Positions 54,662 to 64,000 of a stretch of DNA of 64,000 nt are shown here, piece after piece. Origin of the DNA: Microvelia longipes (lineage: Eukaryota; Arthropoda; Insecta; Hemiptera; Veliidae); NCBI GenBank assembly GCA_018340805.1, contig JACMZG010001913.1:34679458-34743457 (forward strand). The letters run 5' to 3'. Position 1 is the first letter of the stretch. Each line of letters starts with the position of its first letter. The translations under genes and the position numbers were made by a program. A model generated the notes under the pieces. That model was not told where the DNA came from. It worked only from the letters and a program-made list of their open reading frames with translations, and searched no databases.

Positions 54662-56085
54662 AACCAGGTACTAAAGAGTACATAATGTATATGTTAGATT
54701 TTAGTTTTAAGTTAGAGCGAAGTAAGTCCAGAGTGATTGTCAGAAGAATTATGAGAAAATTTGAACCTATTTTTTCTTTATATTTCCTTCCAAGTTTTTG
54801 TATTATTCAGTTATCTTGATTTCCAGAGTCATTCAACCTTAGTTTTTCTTTTGTTTACTTCATATTTCTTATATTTGTTGCAAAACTATAATATTATTTT
54901 CTCTGAACACAGCAAACTACTAAAAACTTCTGTAGAAGGAGGAGGATACATTTAAAAAAAAAGTAATAAAGAGATACAAGGTTATGAAAGTCTAAAAGAG
55001 AAGGTTATAACCCTTCTATAAGGTTAAGCAGCCCGTAAAACTGTTATACTTCATTAACCTTACTCTTTCTCTTTTTTTATTTATTTTTTCAAGAAGAACC
55101 TCCTTGTTTATAACTTTGTCTATAATAAACTTACTCTTTCTTTTCATAATCAGTAAAAAATAATATTTCATCAAAATCAGCAGAATTTTTCCATCGTGAA
55201 AAAATTAAAGAAGAAAATAATTTCCTTGAAAATAGGAGGACAAAAACTTGTTTAATTATCTTTGATGATCAATTCTTTGAAGCGTATAATTTCAAAATTT
55301 TAATACGCCAAAGCAATCTACTACTTTATTTTTTATCCAAATTTTGATTTGGATTTAGGACAGTTTATTAATTGGTTTGTTAATTTCAACGACTCATTTT
55401 ATTCTACAATAATTTGTGGAAAGATGGATTTCCGGCAATTTTCTTCGTCTTTAAATCCAAAGAAGTATAAAGCGTGAAGTTACTTTCTAGAAAAGGATGA
55501 TTATGAGTTCGTTAAGAATAGAATGACAAGGAAACCTTTTTCCGGGGGTTTTCCTGCTTGGTGCAGCCAGCCCGCCATCTAGTGGACCAAAAACTATGAA
55601 CGTTAAAGTTTTTTAATTAATTGGCAACAATAATTTATTTATTATTAATTTTTATAATAATCTAGAACTCTGTATTCATAATAAATAATCATTTTAGTGA
55701 AATGCAGTCCGTAAAAATTTATTTAAATGTAAGAACCTAAGCATTCATCTAACGAACTAAGTTAATTAACTATTAACTACCAAAATTATAAAAAATAAAA
55801 ATCTAATTAAATGACCTGCAGTGTTATTTAAATGGTGAAAAAAAATTATATGTAGTAAAGTAGAACTTTTAAACAGGTTATAAAAGGAAATATGAACAAA
55901 GTATGTTTATATTTCAATGGACCCACATAAGAGGTCTAAGTGCTTTGGAGATAACCTCCACGGGGAAAAAAGGTTTGCTCTAGGTACAAATTTATCTTAG
56001 CCTGAATGAAAATTAAAAGGGGGAAAAAGGACATTTACTTAACTGAATTATTAACCCAACAATCCTTAACTTATGTATTTTTGAC
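54662..56085. other. No gene recognised
   Basis: AT-rich; only short frames. Confidence 0.4.
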
Positions 56086-56094
56086 AATACAATA

Positions 56095-56220
56095 AACTGC
56101 GTAGGCGTCCGCGGTTATTGTCATGAAGATTTAGGTCTTCCGGTGGTAATTACGACAAAGTAGATGAAGCATCCGACGTTTCGCTTCCACTATGGGAGGC
56201 ATCTTCAGGGATATAGGACA
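56095..56220 (-). repeat. Penelope-like terminal-repeat candidate with hammerhead
   Basis: Contains TCCGCGGTTATTGTCATGAA and AGATTTAGGTCTTCCGGTGG, present in inverted orientation at 60.11-60.17 kb, plus the hammerhead-like motif described next. GC-richer than its surroundings. Confidence 0.55.
56170..56216 (-). ncRNA. Hammerhead-ribozyme-like motif, best copy
   Basis: On the minus strand: stem I half ATCC, CTGAAGA (56208-56202), stem II of about six pairs with one mismatch (GCCTCC with GGAAGC), GAAA (56182-56179), then ACGT as minimal stem III, C17 at 56175 giving the canonical GUC cleavage triplet, and GGAT completing a four-pair stem I. One unpaired U follows CUGAAGA, as in the other copies of this window. 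Type I hammerheads with tiny stem III are known from Penelope-like elements. Prediction only. Confidence 0.5.
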
Positions 56221-56569
56221 CCATGGATAGAATCACAATGCTCTACAAAACTTAACTATGAACTGTACTGAATTAAAAAATTGACAGTACTGAAAATTAC
56301 AGTTTGTATTTTCTATTTGATATGGAGATGATACCGTATAGTTCATCTCATCCGCGAAATATTTTTTAATCAAAATAGATTTCATGAGCAACAAAAATAA
56401 ACAGTAACTTATTAAAATCGATGACGACGTGTGCATATATTATTTTTCTGAGTGTGTTATCATCATAGATTCCAATGGTTTTTGCCAGAGATTTGAAACT
56501 TGTTTCAAAAATCAATTATCAGGGTATTTATGCGGTTCGAAGTATAGATTGTTATTGGTTTTTTCGGCA

Positions 56570-56665
56570 AAAATTTGTCTTGCGGGAAAAATTATACCAA
56601 ATATAAGAGAGAAATGCATTTACGCACGAAGACAGCGGTCTGTCAACAGTGTTGGACTCAGGGAT
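56570..56665 (+). repeat. Dispersed repeat DR-C, copy 2
   Basis: CTTGCGGGAAAAATTATACC, GAGAGAAATGCATTTACGCA and CTGTCAACAGTGTTGGACTC; same order as the 54.3-kb copy. Confidence 0.75.
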
Positions 56666-57285
56666 GGTATTATAGATGGTTGTAAACCCATCTTACTTAG
56701 TTTCATTAGATTTCTTATTAACATAAATAGGCATTAATGCGCCAGGTATTCTTACACGTTGAGCGGGTTTACTGGTGTACAATCTTTTAAATTTATCCTT
56801 TCAAATGTTCAGTATGATGACACGCTGACCCTAGTGGCTCACCATCTATTCGTTTAGATTATAGCTAACTAACCTTGTTTAGATTTAAACAAGGTATGTT
56901 AGTGAGGGCCGCGCGGCGGCCCCCGGTACCGACGCCGTGGAGCGGCAAAAAGGCGAAGGCCTCTTATTTTTAGAAATAGTTAAAACGTTAAAAGTTGAAT
57001 TTTATTATTTAATATAGTTTTATCAGTAATCTATGATATTTTCTTCATAGTAACATGACAAAAAATTTTAGTTTCCACTATAACTTGATTCCTCTTATGG
57101 AAGTAGAAAAGGACAAGGAAAACTTGTCTTCCTAACTAGGAATCGCTTTACTGGTACTCAGTACTCGAACCAGCCCAGTCACGGTGGTAAAGCTGATAGA
57201 AGTACTTTGGTCACACTGCGCTCGAGCTCAGATAAAGAATTTCAGAAAAACTGTTTTCTCTTTTCATGACTAATGTCATTATCAT
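56666..57285. other. No gene recognised
   Basis: Includes a GC-rich patch GGGCCGCGCGGCGGCCCCCG at about 56,907, which recalls the GGGGGCCGC of DR-B. No frame. Confidence 0.4.
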
Positions 57286-57373
57286 TCAAAACAGTAGAGC
57301 TAGAGGTTTTATTTAATTTATCATCGAATTATGATAAATAAAAGAGTCTCTCCACTAAATTAGTTTATTAAAA

Positions 57374-57418
57374 AACAAAGCCGGCTTGCAACCCCAAAAG
57401 GTCATCATCAGTGCTTGT
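57374..57418 (-). ncRNA. Degenerate hammerhead-like motif
   Basis: CTGATGA with the ACC/GGT stem and AGCCGGCT, but GCAA stands where GAAA is required. Probably inactive. Confidence 0.3.
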
Positions 57419-57659
57419 TCGGTCTTCTGCGTTGTTACTGGCTCGACTAGCCAACATATCATTCAAAACGGTTGCGCTAGAGGAGTTCATCGTATTATGA
57501 ATTATATCGTTATTATTATTATTATTATTATTATTATTTTATTATGATAAATCAAAGAGTCTCTCCACTTAATTTCTTTATTAAAAACAAAGCCGACTTT
57601 CTTTAAACTCCAAAAAGGTCATCATCAGTGCCGGTAAAGACGAAGAAAAGCAAATAGAT

Positions 57660-57665
57660 ATATAT

Positions 57666-57714
<49 letters not shown>
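57660..57714. repeat. (TA)n microsatellite
   Basis: About 55 bp TA between blocks A and B. Confidence 0.95.
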
Positions 57715-58275
57715 ATTGTGTTACCCAATACATTGAGATTGATTTAATTGAAACTGGGCTCTTGAAGTTTAAGGAATTCTAAGAACCACATGTTATACCA
57801 CCCTAGACGTCGGATTTTAATTAGAAAAAGTGTAACGAATTTCCAGGAAAATGAGCTAATGAGATATAAATGATAAATAAAAATAGTCCTCTACTTAATT
57901 ACTTTATTAAAAAGCAAAACTGGCTTTCAACCCCAAAAAAGATGTGATGAAGGAAAGGAAAAAGATGATTATTTATTAGATCTTTTCATTGTTGAGTCTG
58001 TATTCAGTCTCAAGATAATAAATAATCTTCTATTTGCTTTTCTTCGTCTTACCGGCACTGATGATGACCTTTTTGGAGTTTAAAGAAAGTCGGCTTTGTT
58101 TTTTAATAAAGAAATTAAGTGGAGAGACTCTTTGATTTATCATAATAAAAATAATAATAATATATAATAATAATAATAATAACGATATAATTCATAATAC
58201 GATGAACTCCTCTAGCGCAACCGTTTTGAATGATATGTTGGCTAGTCGAGCCAGTAACAACGCAGAAGACCGAAC

Positions 58276-58318
58276 AAGCACTGATGATGACCTTTTGGGG
58301 TTGCAAGCCGGCTTTGTT
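58276..58318 (+). ncRNA. Degenerate hammerhead-like motif (mirror copy)
   Basis: CTGATGA at 58281-58287 with AAGCA before and TGTTT after as stem I; GCAA (58303-58306) replaces GAAA. Same change as in the inverted copy at 57.4 kb, so the two were copied from each other. Confidence 0.3.
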
Positions 58319-58685
58319 TTTGCCGGCTTGCACGAATATCAGTGCCGGTAAGACGAAGAAAAGCAAATAGAAGATTATTTATTATCTTGAGACTGAATAC
58401 AGACTCAACAATGAAAAGATCTAATAAATAATCATCTTTTTCCTTTCCTTCATCACATCTTTTTTGGGGTTGAAAGCCAGTTTTGCTTTTTAATAAAGTA
58501 ATTAAGTAGAGGGACTATTTTATTTATCATTATTATCTCATTAGCTCATTTTCCTGGAAATTCGTTACACTTTTTCTAATTAAAATCCGACGTCTAGGGT
58601 GGTATAACATGTGGTTCTTAGAATTCCTTAAACTTCAAGAGCCCAGTTTCAATTAAATCAATCTCAATGTATTGGGTAACACAAT

Positions 58686-58718
58686 TTATATATTATTTAT
58701 ATATATATATATATATTA

Positions 58719-58790
<72 letters not shown>

Positions 58791-58793
58791 GTT
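58686..58793. repeat. (TA)n microsatellite
   Basis: About 105 bp TA with phase breaks, mirror partner of the array at 57.66 kb. Confidence 0.95.
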
Positions 58794-58799
58794 TGTGGT

Positions 58800-59555
58800 A
58801 AATTGCTAGTAAGTAAGAACGAAAGTACAGAAGCGTAGAATTTTGTGAATTTGAAGGTTCAAGTGGGTGTTTAAAATGTTTATTTGCTTGAGTTGATACG
58901 TTAAGCATTCGTGTAGACCCTGGAATTAAGGTTTACAAATATTGATTCCATATAAAGCTCTCAGAAAGGGTTTCTAACATATTTAACATGATTCAATGTT
59001 GGCATAGTGTTTATACAATGATGTACATCCTTAAGCATGTTTGGAATGTGTTGGATACTGTTTCGTTTAACACAATGCTCTTAGAATCAGTTATTTGACC
59101 CATAATTAACACTTTACTGTGTATGTTTAAATCAGCATACTAATTGTACATTCAAGTTGTGCATAAAATACCATTCTAATGGATTATTAAATTTATTTAT
59201 TATTTATGTTGTTACATTCTTTACATTTGATTTGTTGTTTCAACCAAAAAACCTTTTATCGTCTTCTATGCTAAATCTATTGTATATTTTATTCTTTCAT
59301 CATACTTTCAAAGTATATGTGTACTGTAAGTTGTGAAAGGAAATTTTTTAAAGGCTTTTGAGCCTAGTGATAGTAATGGTAAAAGTAATTAGAGAGAGGT
59401 GATAGATCACCCAGCAAGTAGGCAACGTTGTTTGAGGTTTTTTGCAAACTCCCTTAGCGTTCCACGTTATGAGTATTTGTGCAGGCATTTTTTCTAATCA
59501 ACAGGAGAGCCGTGGAAAAATGTTGAAAACACTTTGAGATTTGAACAGTCATAAG
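58800..59555. other. No gene recognised
   Basis: AT-rich, no frame or repeat recognised. Confidence 0.4.
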
Positions 59556-59559
59556 ACTA

Positions 59560-59960
59560 ACATAAGTTCCAAGTTTCATTTCATAATCAGCATTAGTTTA
59601 ATTTTATCGAATGACATATATACGTTTTGTAAACATTGGAAAATAATCCAATTGAGTTGAAATTCCGCACAAGAGTATACTTTTACGCAATTTATAAATA
59701 CACTTATTTTCGTTCAAATTCGACAGGTATGATTTTTGTTGGACCATAAACGTTAGGCAGATTCGAGCGTGGATAGCGCCTGGATGTGTGACCACTGGGA
59801 ATGAAACGGATGTATTTAGGATCAGAGAACCAGAGAAGCGAGTCCGAGGACGTGTTGCTTGTCGTAAAATAAATTTAACTATTTGTATATTTTGAGGCGA
59901 AACGAGTCTGGAGTTGGGAGGATAAATCCGATGTGATGAGGAAAAGTTTCGAGACACACT
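59560..59960 (-). repeat. DR-A dispersed repeat, inverted copy
   Basis: AATCAGCATTAGTTTAATTT and AATCCAATTGAGTTGAAATT at left; GAGCGTGGATAGCGC, CGAGTCCGAGG, GATGTGATGAGGAAAAGTTT at right. The 3' third is missing. Confidence 0.65.
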
Positions 59961-60112
59961 ATACCACATTTGTTTAAAAAATATTAGTTATAAGTTGATA
60001 GTATATATTTTAATCTTAAGTCAAATTTAATTCTTTACATCTTCAAATTTCCCAATCTAAATAGTAAAGTACATTGTGTTCTTTCTATTATTCATTCTAC
60101 ATCTACATTGAC

Positions 60113-60172
60113 GCGGTGACCACCGGAAGACCTAAATCTTCATGACAATAACCGCGGAAGCCTACGCATTTT
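60113..60172 (+). repeat. Inverted partner of the 56.1-kb repeat
   Basis: GGTGACCACCGGAAGACCTA and AATCTTCATGACAATAACCG correspond to 56,100-56,150 on the opposite strand, 4 kb away. The hammerhead part is not included. Confidence 0.75.
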
Positions 60173-61035
60173 ATTACATTATATTGATCAGTTTATTTTA
60201 GCTGAATGTAATTTTTAAGAAATGTAATTCGTTTTTTATGTTGACTTGGTTTTATCATCTAAGTAGTATTTAAAAAGTAGATCTTTAAGATGGAATGCTT
60301 TTAAAAACCAAGACTATTTATTACATTTTATAACAAGTACAATACAATGTAATGAACTAAACAATAGGGAAGTCAATAATATTAAGAAATATTTAACCTT
60401 TAAGTATTAGAAATAACTCTTACATAAGGGGAAAATTGTAAGGGCAAGAATAAGAACTATAAATAGGGGGAGGTGAATATCCATCATCATCAGGAATAAT
60501 AAAACAATTTGAAAAAAAAAAACTTGAACGATATTAAAAATAAAATCTTATTTGAGACACAGCTCGTCAAGAAATACTTTCTTTGGTGTTCTTTGTATTT
60601 TAAAATTTGTTTCAAGCGTCTGCTAATGTCTCGGTGTTTTAGCGGTGCTTGGGTTGGTCGAGTTGGCTTTTGTAAAACCATCATATGCTGCATCACAATC
60701 ACCGCTGCACACCGAAGTGTTGTGAATATACCTATACGTTAATCAGTTAAACCGAACTCGCGACAATCCCTACATCATCTCTTCAGCTGACTCTATCTTT
60801 ATATTTCTATATTATATTAATTTAGTTAGTAAATTCTTCAAGTACTTTCATTATTAAATACTTCAAAACTCATTTCCACAATTTCTCAGCTTTTATAAAA
60901 ACAGAGAGATGGAATTTTGTTGGATGAATTTGAACTAATGGAAACTTTTTCTTTTAAGTTTCTCCCGCAGAAATACACCTACTTTTGTGAGAATTTAATT
61001 TATTTTGGGTCTTAATACTATGGTTAGTGTTTGAC
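60173..61035. other. No gene recognised
   Basis: AT-rich; overlapping short frames on both strands at about 60.49-60.74 kb have no recognised content. Confidence 0.4.
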
Positions 61036-61039
61036 CAAT

Positions 61040-61392
61040 TGCTCTTCACATGTCTTTATTGTCTCAATGTTAATTGACCATTTAAAAAAAGTCAAATTGA
61101 GTTGAAATTCGGTACAAGTGTATGCCTTAATCTAATAAATGTACACTTAGTTTTGCTTTAATATATCCATGATTTTAGTTGGATTATAAAAATTAAGGAG
61201 CCAAGAGCGTGGTCTGTGCTGGTATGGGTGACCGCTGAGAATGATACAGATGCATTTACTATTTGAAAACGAGCGAAGTGAGTCCGAGGATATGCTGCAG
61301 AATAAATTTGGCGAATTGTATATTCTGGGGACGAGCGAAGCTAGTTCGAAACAGGGAGGATGAGCGTAACATATCCGATGTTATGAGATACC
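61040..61392 (-). repeat. DR-A dispersed repeat, inverted copy
   Basis: AAATTGAGTTGAAATTCGGT, then GAGCGTGGTCTGTGC, GAGCGAAGTGAGTCCGAGGA, GACGAGCGAAGCTAG and TATCCGATGTTATGAG, in the inverted DR-A order. Confidence 0.7.
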
Positions 61393-63020
61393 TGAATTTT
61401 ATTTATTTTGATTATATAAATAGATTTATATCCAAAGAGTATACAAGGAATATACAGGGAGAAGATTTGGATTAGAAAAGTGTTGATAGAATTTATCTTA
61501 TGATAAAAGTGTTTTTTAGAGTGCTTTAATACATTATGGACTTTGATCATCCGAGGTTCCAAGATTTTATAGAATAAATTTTGGAAGTACCATTACATGC
61601 TCCTGAGGTACAAATTGAATTTAAAATTAGGTACGATTTCAGGTTTATATATACTTACGTCATAAATGAGTAAACGTAAAAATTAATCGCAAGCAGATAA
61701 CTTAAAAATATATCTCAGAACTTGTTCGCTGAATAGGCTGTATAAAATTAGGGATGAAAGTGAAAGGCTACTTTTAGATTTAGTGATTAAGTGATGTTAA
61801 TTTTTATGATTTATGCTCGTGATATGACACATCTTAATTAAGATAAACCACGTGATGTTAAACCTGATAACAACCCTTAATAAAATACTCTTAGTCCTTA
61901 ATAAACCCATTACAAATAATATCCCTTTCCGTATAATAGCGCTTGGAAAATTAATTTAAACCATTTTAGACCTCAGCAGTTTAATTTAATTATCAAAAGG
62001 GGACATTTAAAAATATATTATCGTTTTGTGTTGGAGTTTTAGGGTTTATCTAAGGGTTCTATTTGTGAATAGTATTACGAGCTGAGCTTGAGTTAATAAA
62101 TACTTATCTTCATGTTTAATTAGGTTTGTGAATGTTCTTTCGTTATTATATTCTTAAGAGGTGATTGCCACCCTGGGTAACATTTTTATTGTGGAGTATA
62201 CCATCTAGATATTTCAACCTAGAATTCATCTTGAATCAGCCACCTCTTTATTTAGTACACAAAATGTTATTCATTCCCCCAAAGTATTCAATTTTGGTTC
62301 TGGAGATTTTTTTTCTAATTCCCCTGAATCCCTCAGGAACTCACAGAAATTACCACGTATGGAATAAAAATGCGTATTTCCTTTGGCAAATCGATGCCAA
62401 GTGACAGACAAAAAAACGTGCTATTTTTGTCAGTGCGACTATAAGGCATGAACCATAAACCTGAGCAAGAGCTGGATTGGTGCGCAAAAAAGGAAGCATT
62501 CCAAAGGAAATTTGCCTGACTTTTGAATCACAGCGCAAGAATTTCATTTGCCAACTTTGACTTCCTTAACTATATTATTTTTTAGCAAGTCATTATTAGT
62601 TTATCGCGCATTCTTTTCATACAAAAATGGATTTTTGTGCTATATGCTGGCAATTGTTTTGCGCAAATGTTTTGCCAAGACATTGTTTCGTAGCAAATGA
62701 TATTTTCATTTTTAACGTCTTTAAATTATTCATAAAGATAATTAAGCAAGAAAGTACTTGACTTTACATGGGCATAGTAAGGAAGGAAAAAGAATAATAA
62801 TTACAATTTCGTTTTGTCTTTTAAATAAAATTTTACGTTTGAATAAAACTTCAAATTACTAAATAGCTATTTAGAACTTAAAATTTAAAACTTTAGTATT
62901 TAACTTTTTTTAGTATTTAACTTTAGTATTTAAAACTTAAAAAGCTAAATAATTACTTAACTGTATATGAAGTCAGACTAAATGCCTTAATAATTTAAAA
63001 ATTTAAAATAAATGTCAAAA
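61393..63020. other. No gene recognised
   Basis: AT-rich. Repeated AACTTTAGTATTTAA around 62,880-62,940. No coding content I can support. Confidence 0.4.
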
Positions 63021-63027
63021 AATCGGA

Positions 63028-63075
63028 TACGGGGTGCTTCAGAACTTTTCCTCACTACTCGCTAAGCTCCTCCTT
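63028..63075 (+). repeat. DR-A left-end fragment
   Basis: CGGATACGGGGTGCTTCAGA, ACTTTTCCTCACTACTCGCT. A later piece of the family (GATGCTGCTTAACTTTTATG) lies at 63,668, so the copy is split by ~590 bp of other sequence. Confidence 0.6.
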
Positions 63076-63084
63076 ACTGACTTT

Positions 63085-63180
63085 ACTTAATAATAATAAT
63101 AACCCTTTATTTACAAAAAAAGTTTAACTGGATACATACTTACAAAAATACATTTTTTTTGTAAAAGGGATGGGCTCAAA
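63085..63180 (-). mobile_element. Inverted 3' end of a non-LTR element
   Basis: (AAT)n followed by AACCCTTTATTTACAAAAAA; on the minus strand this is a polyadenylation signal and a (TTA)n tail. It sits inside the DR-A copy and probably caused its split. Confidence 0.45.
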
Positions 63181-64000
63181 TGATAACATTAGTTCTTCCG
63201 TCCATCCTTTGATACATATAAATCAGCATAATTAGTTTTGCTTTTTATTGTTTGAATATTTTATTTAATAGGAGAAAAAAGAGAGAGTTTAAATCATATC
63301 TTGATTGCTTAATAAGAAGTCAAATTTAAAAAATCAAGTATGTTGTATTCTTCATTTTTTTTAATAAAAGGAATTTAGTTGTGACAATAGTCAAGAGAGT
63401 TCGCTACAAACTAAGTTTATAACAAAAAAAATTAACTAACACAACTTACTCTCAATTTTTTAAACAATATGGAATTAAAAAAGAAAATAATTAAATTAAC
63501 AAAAATAAATAAATTAATATTATTATGCTTCCACTATTATTCATTTTTTTTTTTAAATTAGAAGGTTTTTAAAAAAAAAAACTGTTGTTAAAAATCTAAA
63601 AATAAATCAATGTTCAACAAAAATTTAAACTTAAAAATGTCAACAATGACCAGTAAACCAGAAGACTTGATGCTGCTTAACTTTTATGATACTACAAAAA
63701 CTTTAAATGAACTTGCCGTATTGATACAACGCTTACTATATTTGTTTATTACATAAAGGAATATACTTGTAAAAAATGTCAACTCAATTACTTACATTTT
63801 TCTGGTGCAAACAAGATTTTATCTCCAGACATGGACATTTCTAACCTCCATTGTTATATTCTTATTTTTATACATTTCTTTGTATTTTATTTATTTTTTT
63901 GATCGGTTTTCTCTCATAAATTTCGGTGGTACTGCCCCATTAAATTCAAAAATCGTTCTTATTGCTCCAAACAACTTTTTTTTACCTGAAACATTTTGAG
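63181..64000. other. AT-rich end of window
   Basis: Apart from the DR-A remnant at 63,665-63,800, nothing recognisable. Confidence 0.4.

Larger units (their letters stand above)
57290..58795. mobile_element. Interlocked inverted-repeat complex (A-TA-B-A'-B'-TA)
   Basis: Block A (57371-57658) is repeated inverted as A' (58029-58320). Block B (57714-58056) is repeated inverted as B' (58342-58684). (TA)n arrays lie between A and B and after B'. The order is therefore A, TA, B, A', B', TA, with B and A' sharing ~28 bp. Copies are nearly identical, so the arrangement is recent or kept alike by conversion. Blocks contain the AGTCTCTCCACT, CAAAGCCGGC and CATCATCAGTGC segments of the hammerhead repeat family. 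No transposase. It could be a fold-back element or several nested insertions; misassembly must be excluded. Confidence 0.75.

Noticed and set aside
58115..58366. 83-residue minus-strand frame in the inverted complex
   Set aside because: Runs across repeat blocks and an (ATT)n tract; no conserved motif.

Overview
This is a eukaryotic, non-coding, transposon-packed window. It is strongly AT-rich, with long (TA)n arrays, minisatellites, dispersed non-coding repeats, and relics of BEL/Pao, Copia, LINE and Penelope-like retroelements plus Merlin-like and Harbinger-like DNA elements. That mix points to an invertebrate animal, most likely an arthropod. The species cannot be named from the sequence. 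I found no host protein-coding gene, rRNA or convincing functional tRNA. Every long reading frame with recognisable content belongs to a mobile element, and the other long frames come from tandem repeats.

Layout: 0.5-3.7 kb, 5'-truncated BEL/Pao pol (BEL-1) joined to a poly(A) tract, followed by a fold-back repeat (3.8-4.1 kb). 5.4-9.8 kb, pieces of an abundant non-coding repeat (called DR-A here) and two minisatellites (27 bp and 42 bp). 9.8-14.7 kb, a nearly complete minus-strand Copia element with almost identical LTRs, a GATAT target duplication and two frameshifts, inserted in a DR-A copy. 15.3-17.9 kb, a TIR-like element, another DR-A copy and a LINE RNase H relic. 18.5-20.4 kb, AT-rich tandem arrays and a palindrome centred on (TA)n. 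21.0-24.0 kb, dispersed repeats, a MITE and a 30-bp GC-rich minisatellite flanked by inverted repeats. 24.1-26.2 kb, an ~85-bp satellite broken by a large fold-back insertion. 26.5-33.1 kb, a tRNA-type SINE, MITEs, (TA)n arrays and a Penelope-like GIY-YIG relic. 35.0-35.6 kb, the 3' end of a LINE. 36.7-37.9 kb, a ~480-bp (TA)n array and tRNA-like tandem repeats. 38.6-40.4 kb, a second SINE, DR-A and a 30-bp minisatellite.

42.4-47.4 kb holds the best-preserved element (BEL-2). It has two identical 153-bp LTRs, a CTATT target duplication and a tRNA-Arg primer site overlapping the gag start. Gag, protease and integrase are present, but reverse transcriptase and RNase H are missing through an in-frame deletion. 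A 970-bp Merlin-like element with an 8-bp target duplication has inserted into its pol. 48-64 kb is AT-rich and mostly repeats: a TTA-flanked MITE, a duplicated LINE RT relic, an interlocked inverted-repeat complex (57.3-58.8 kb) and more DR-A copies.

The recurring signal I find most interesting is a hammerhead-ribozyme-like core (CTGANGA, stem, GAAA, short stem III) in several unrelated-looking repeats (3.8, 4.0, 29.4, 50.8, 56.2, 57.4 and 58.3 kb). This fits the known presence of hammerheads in Penelope-like elements, one of which has left a GIY-YIG relic in the same window. Several young elements carry single-base frameshifts, so some breaks may be assembly errors.
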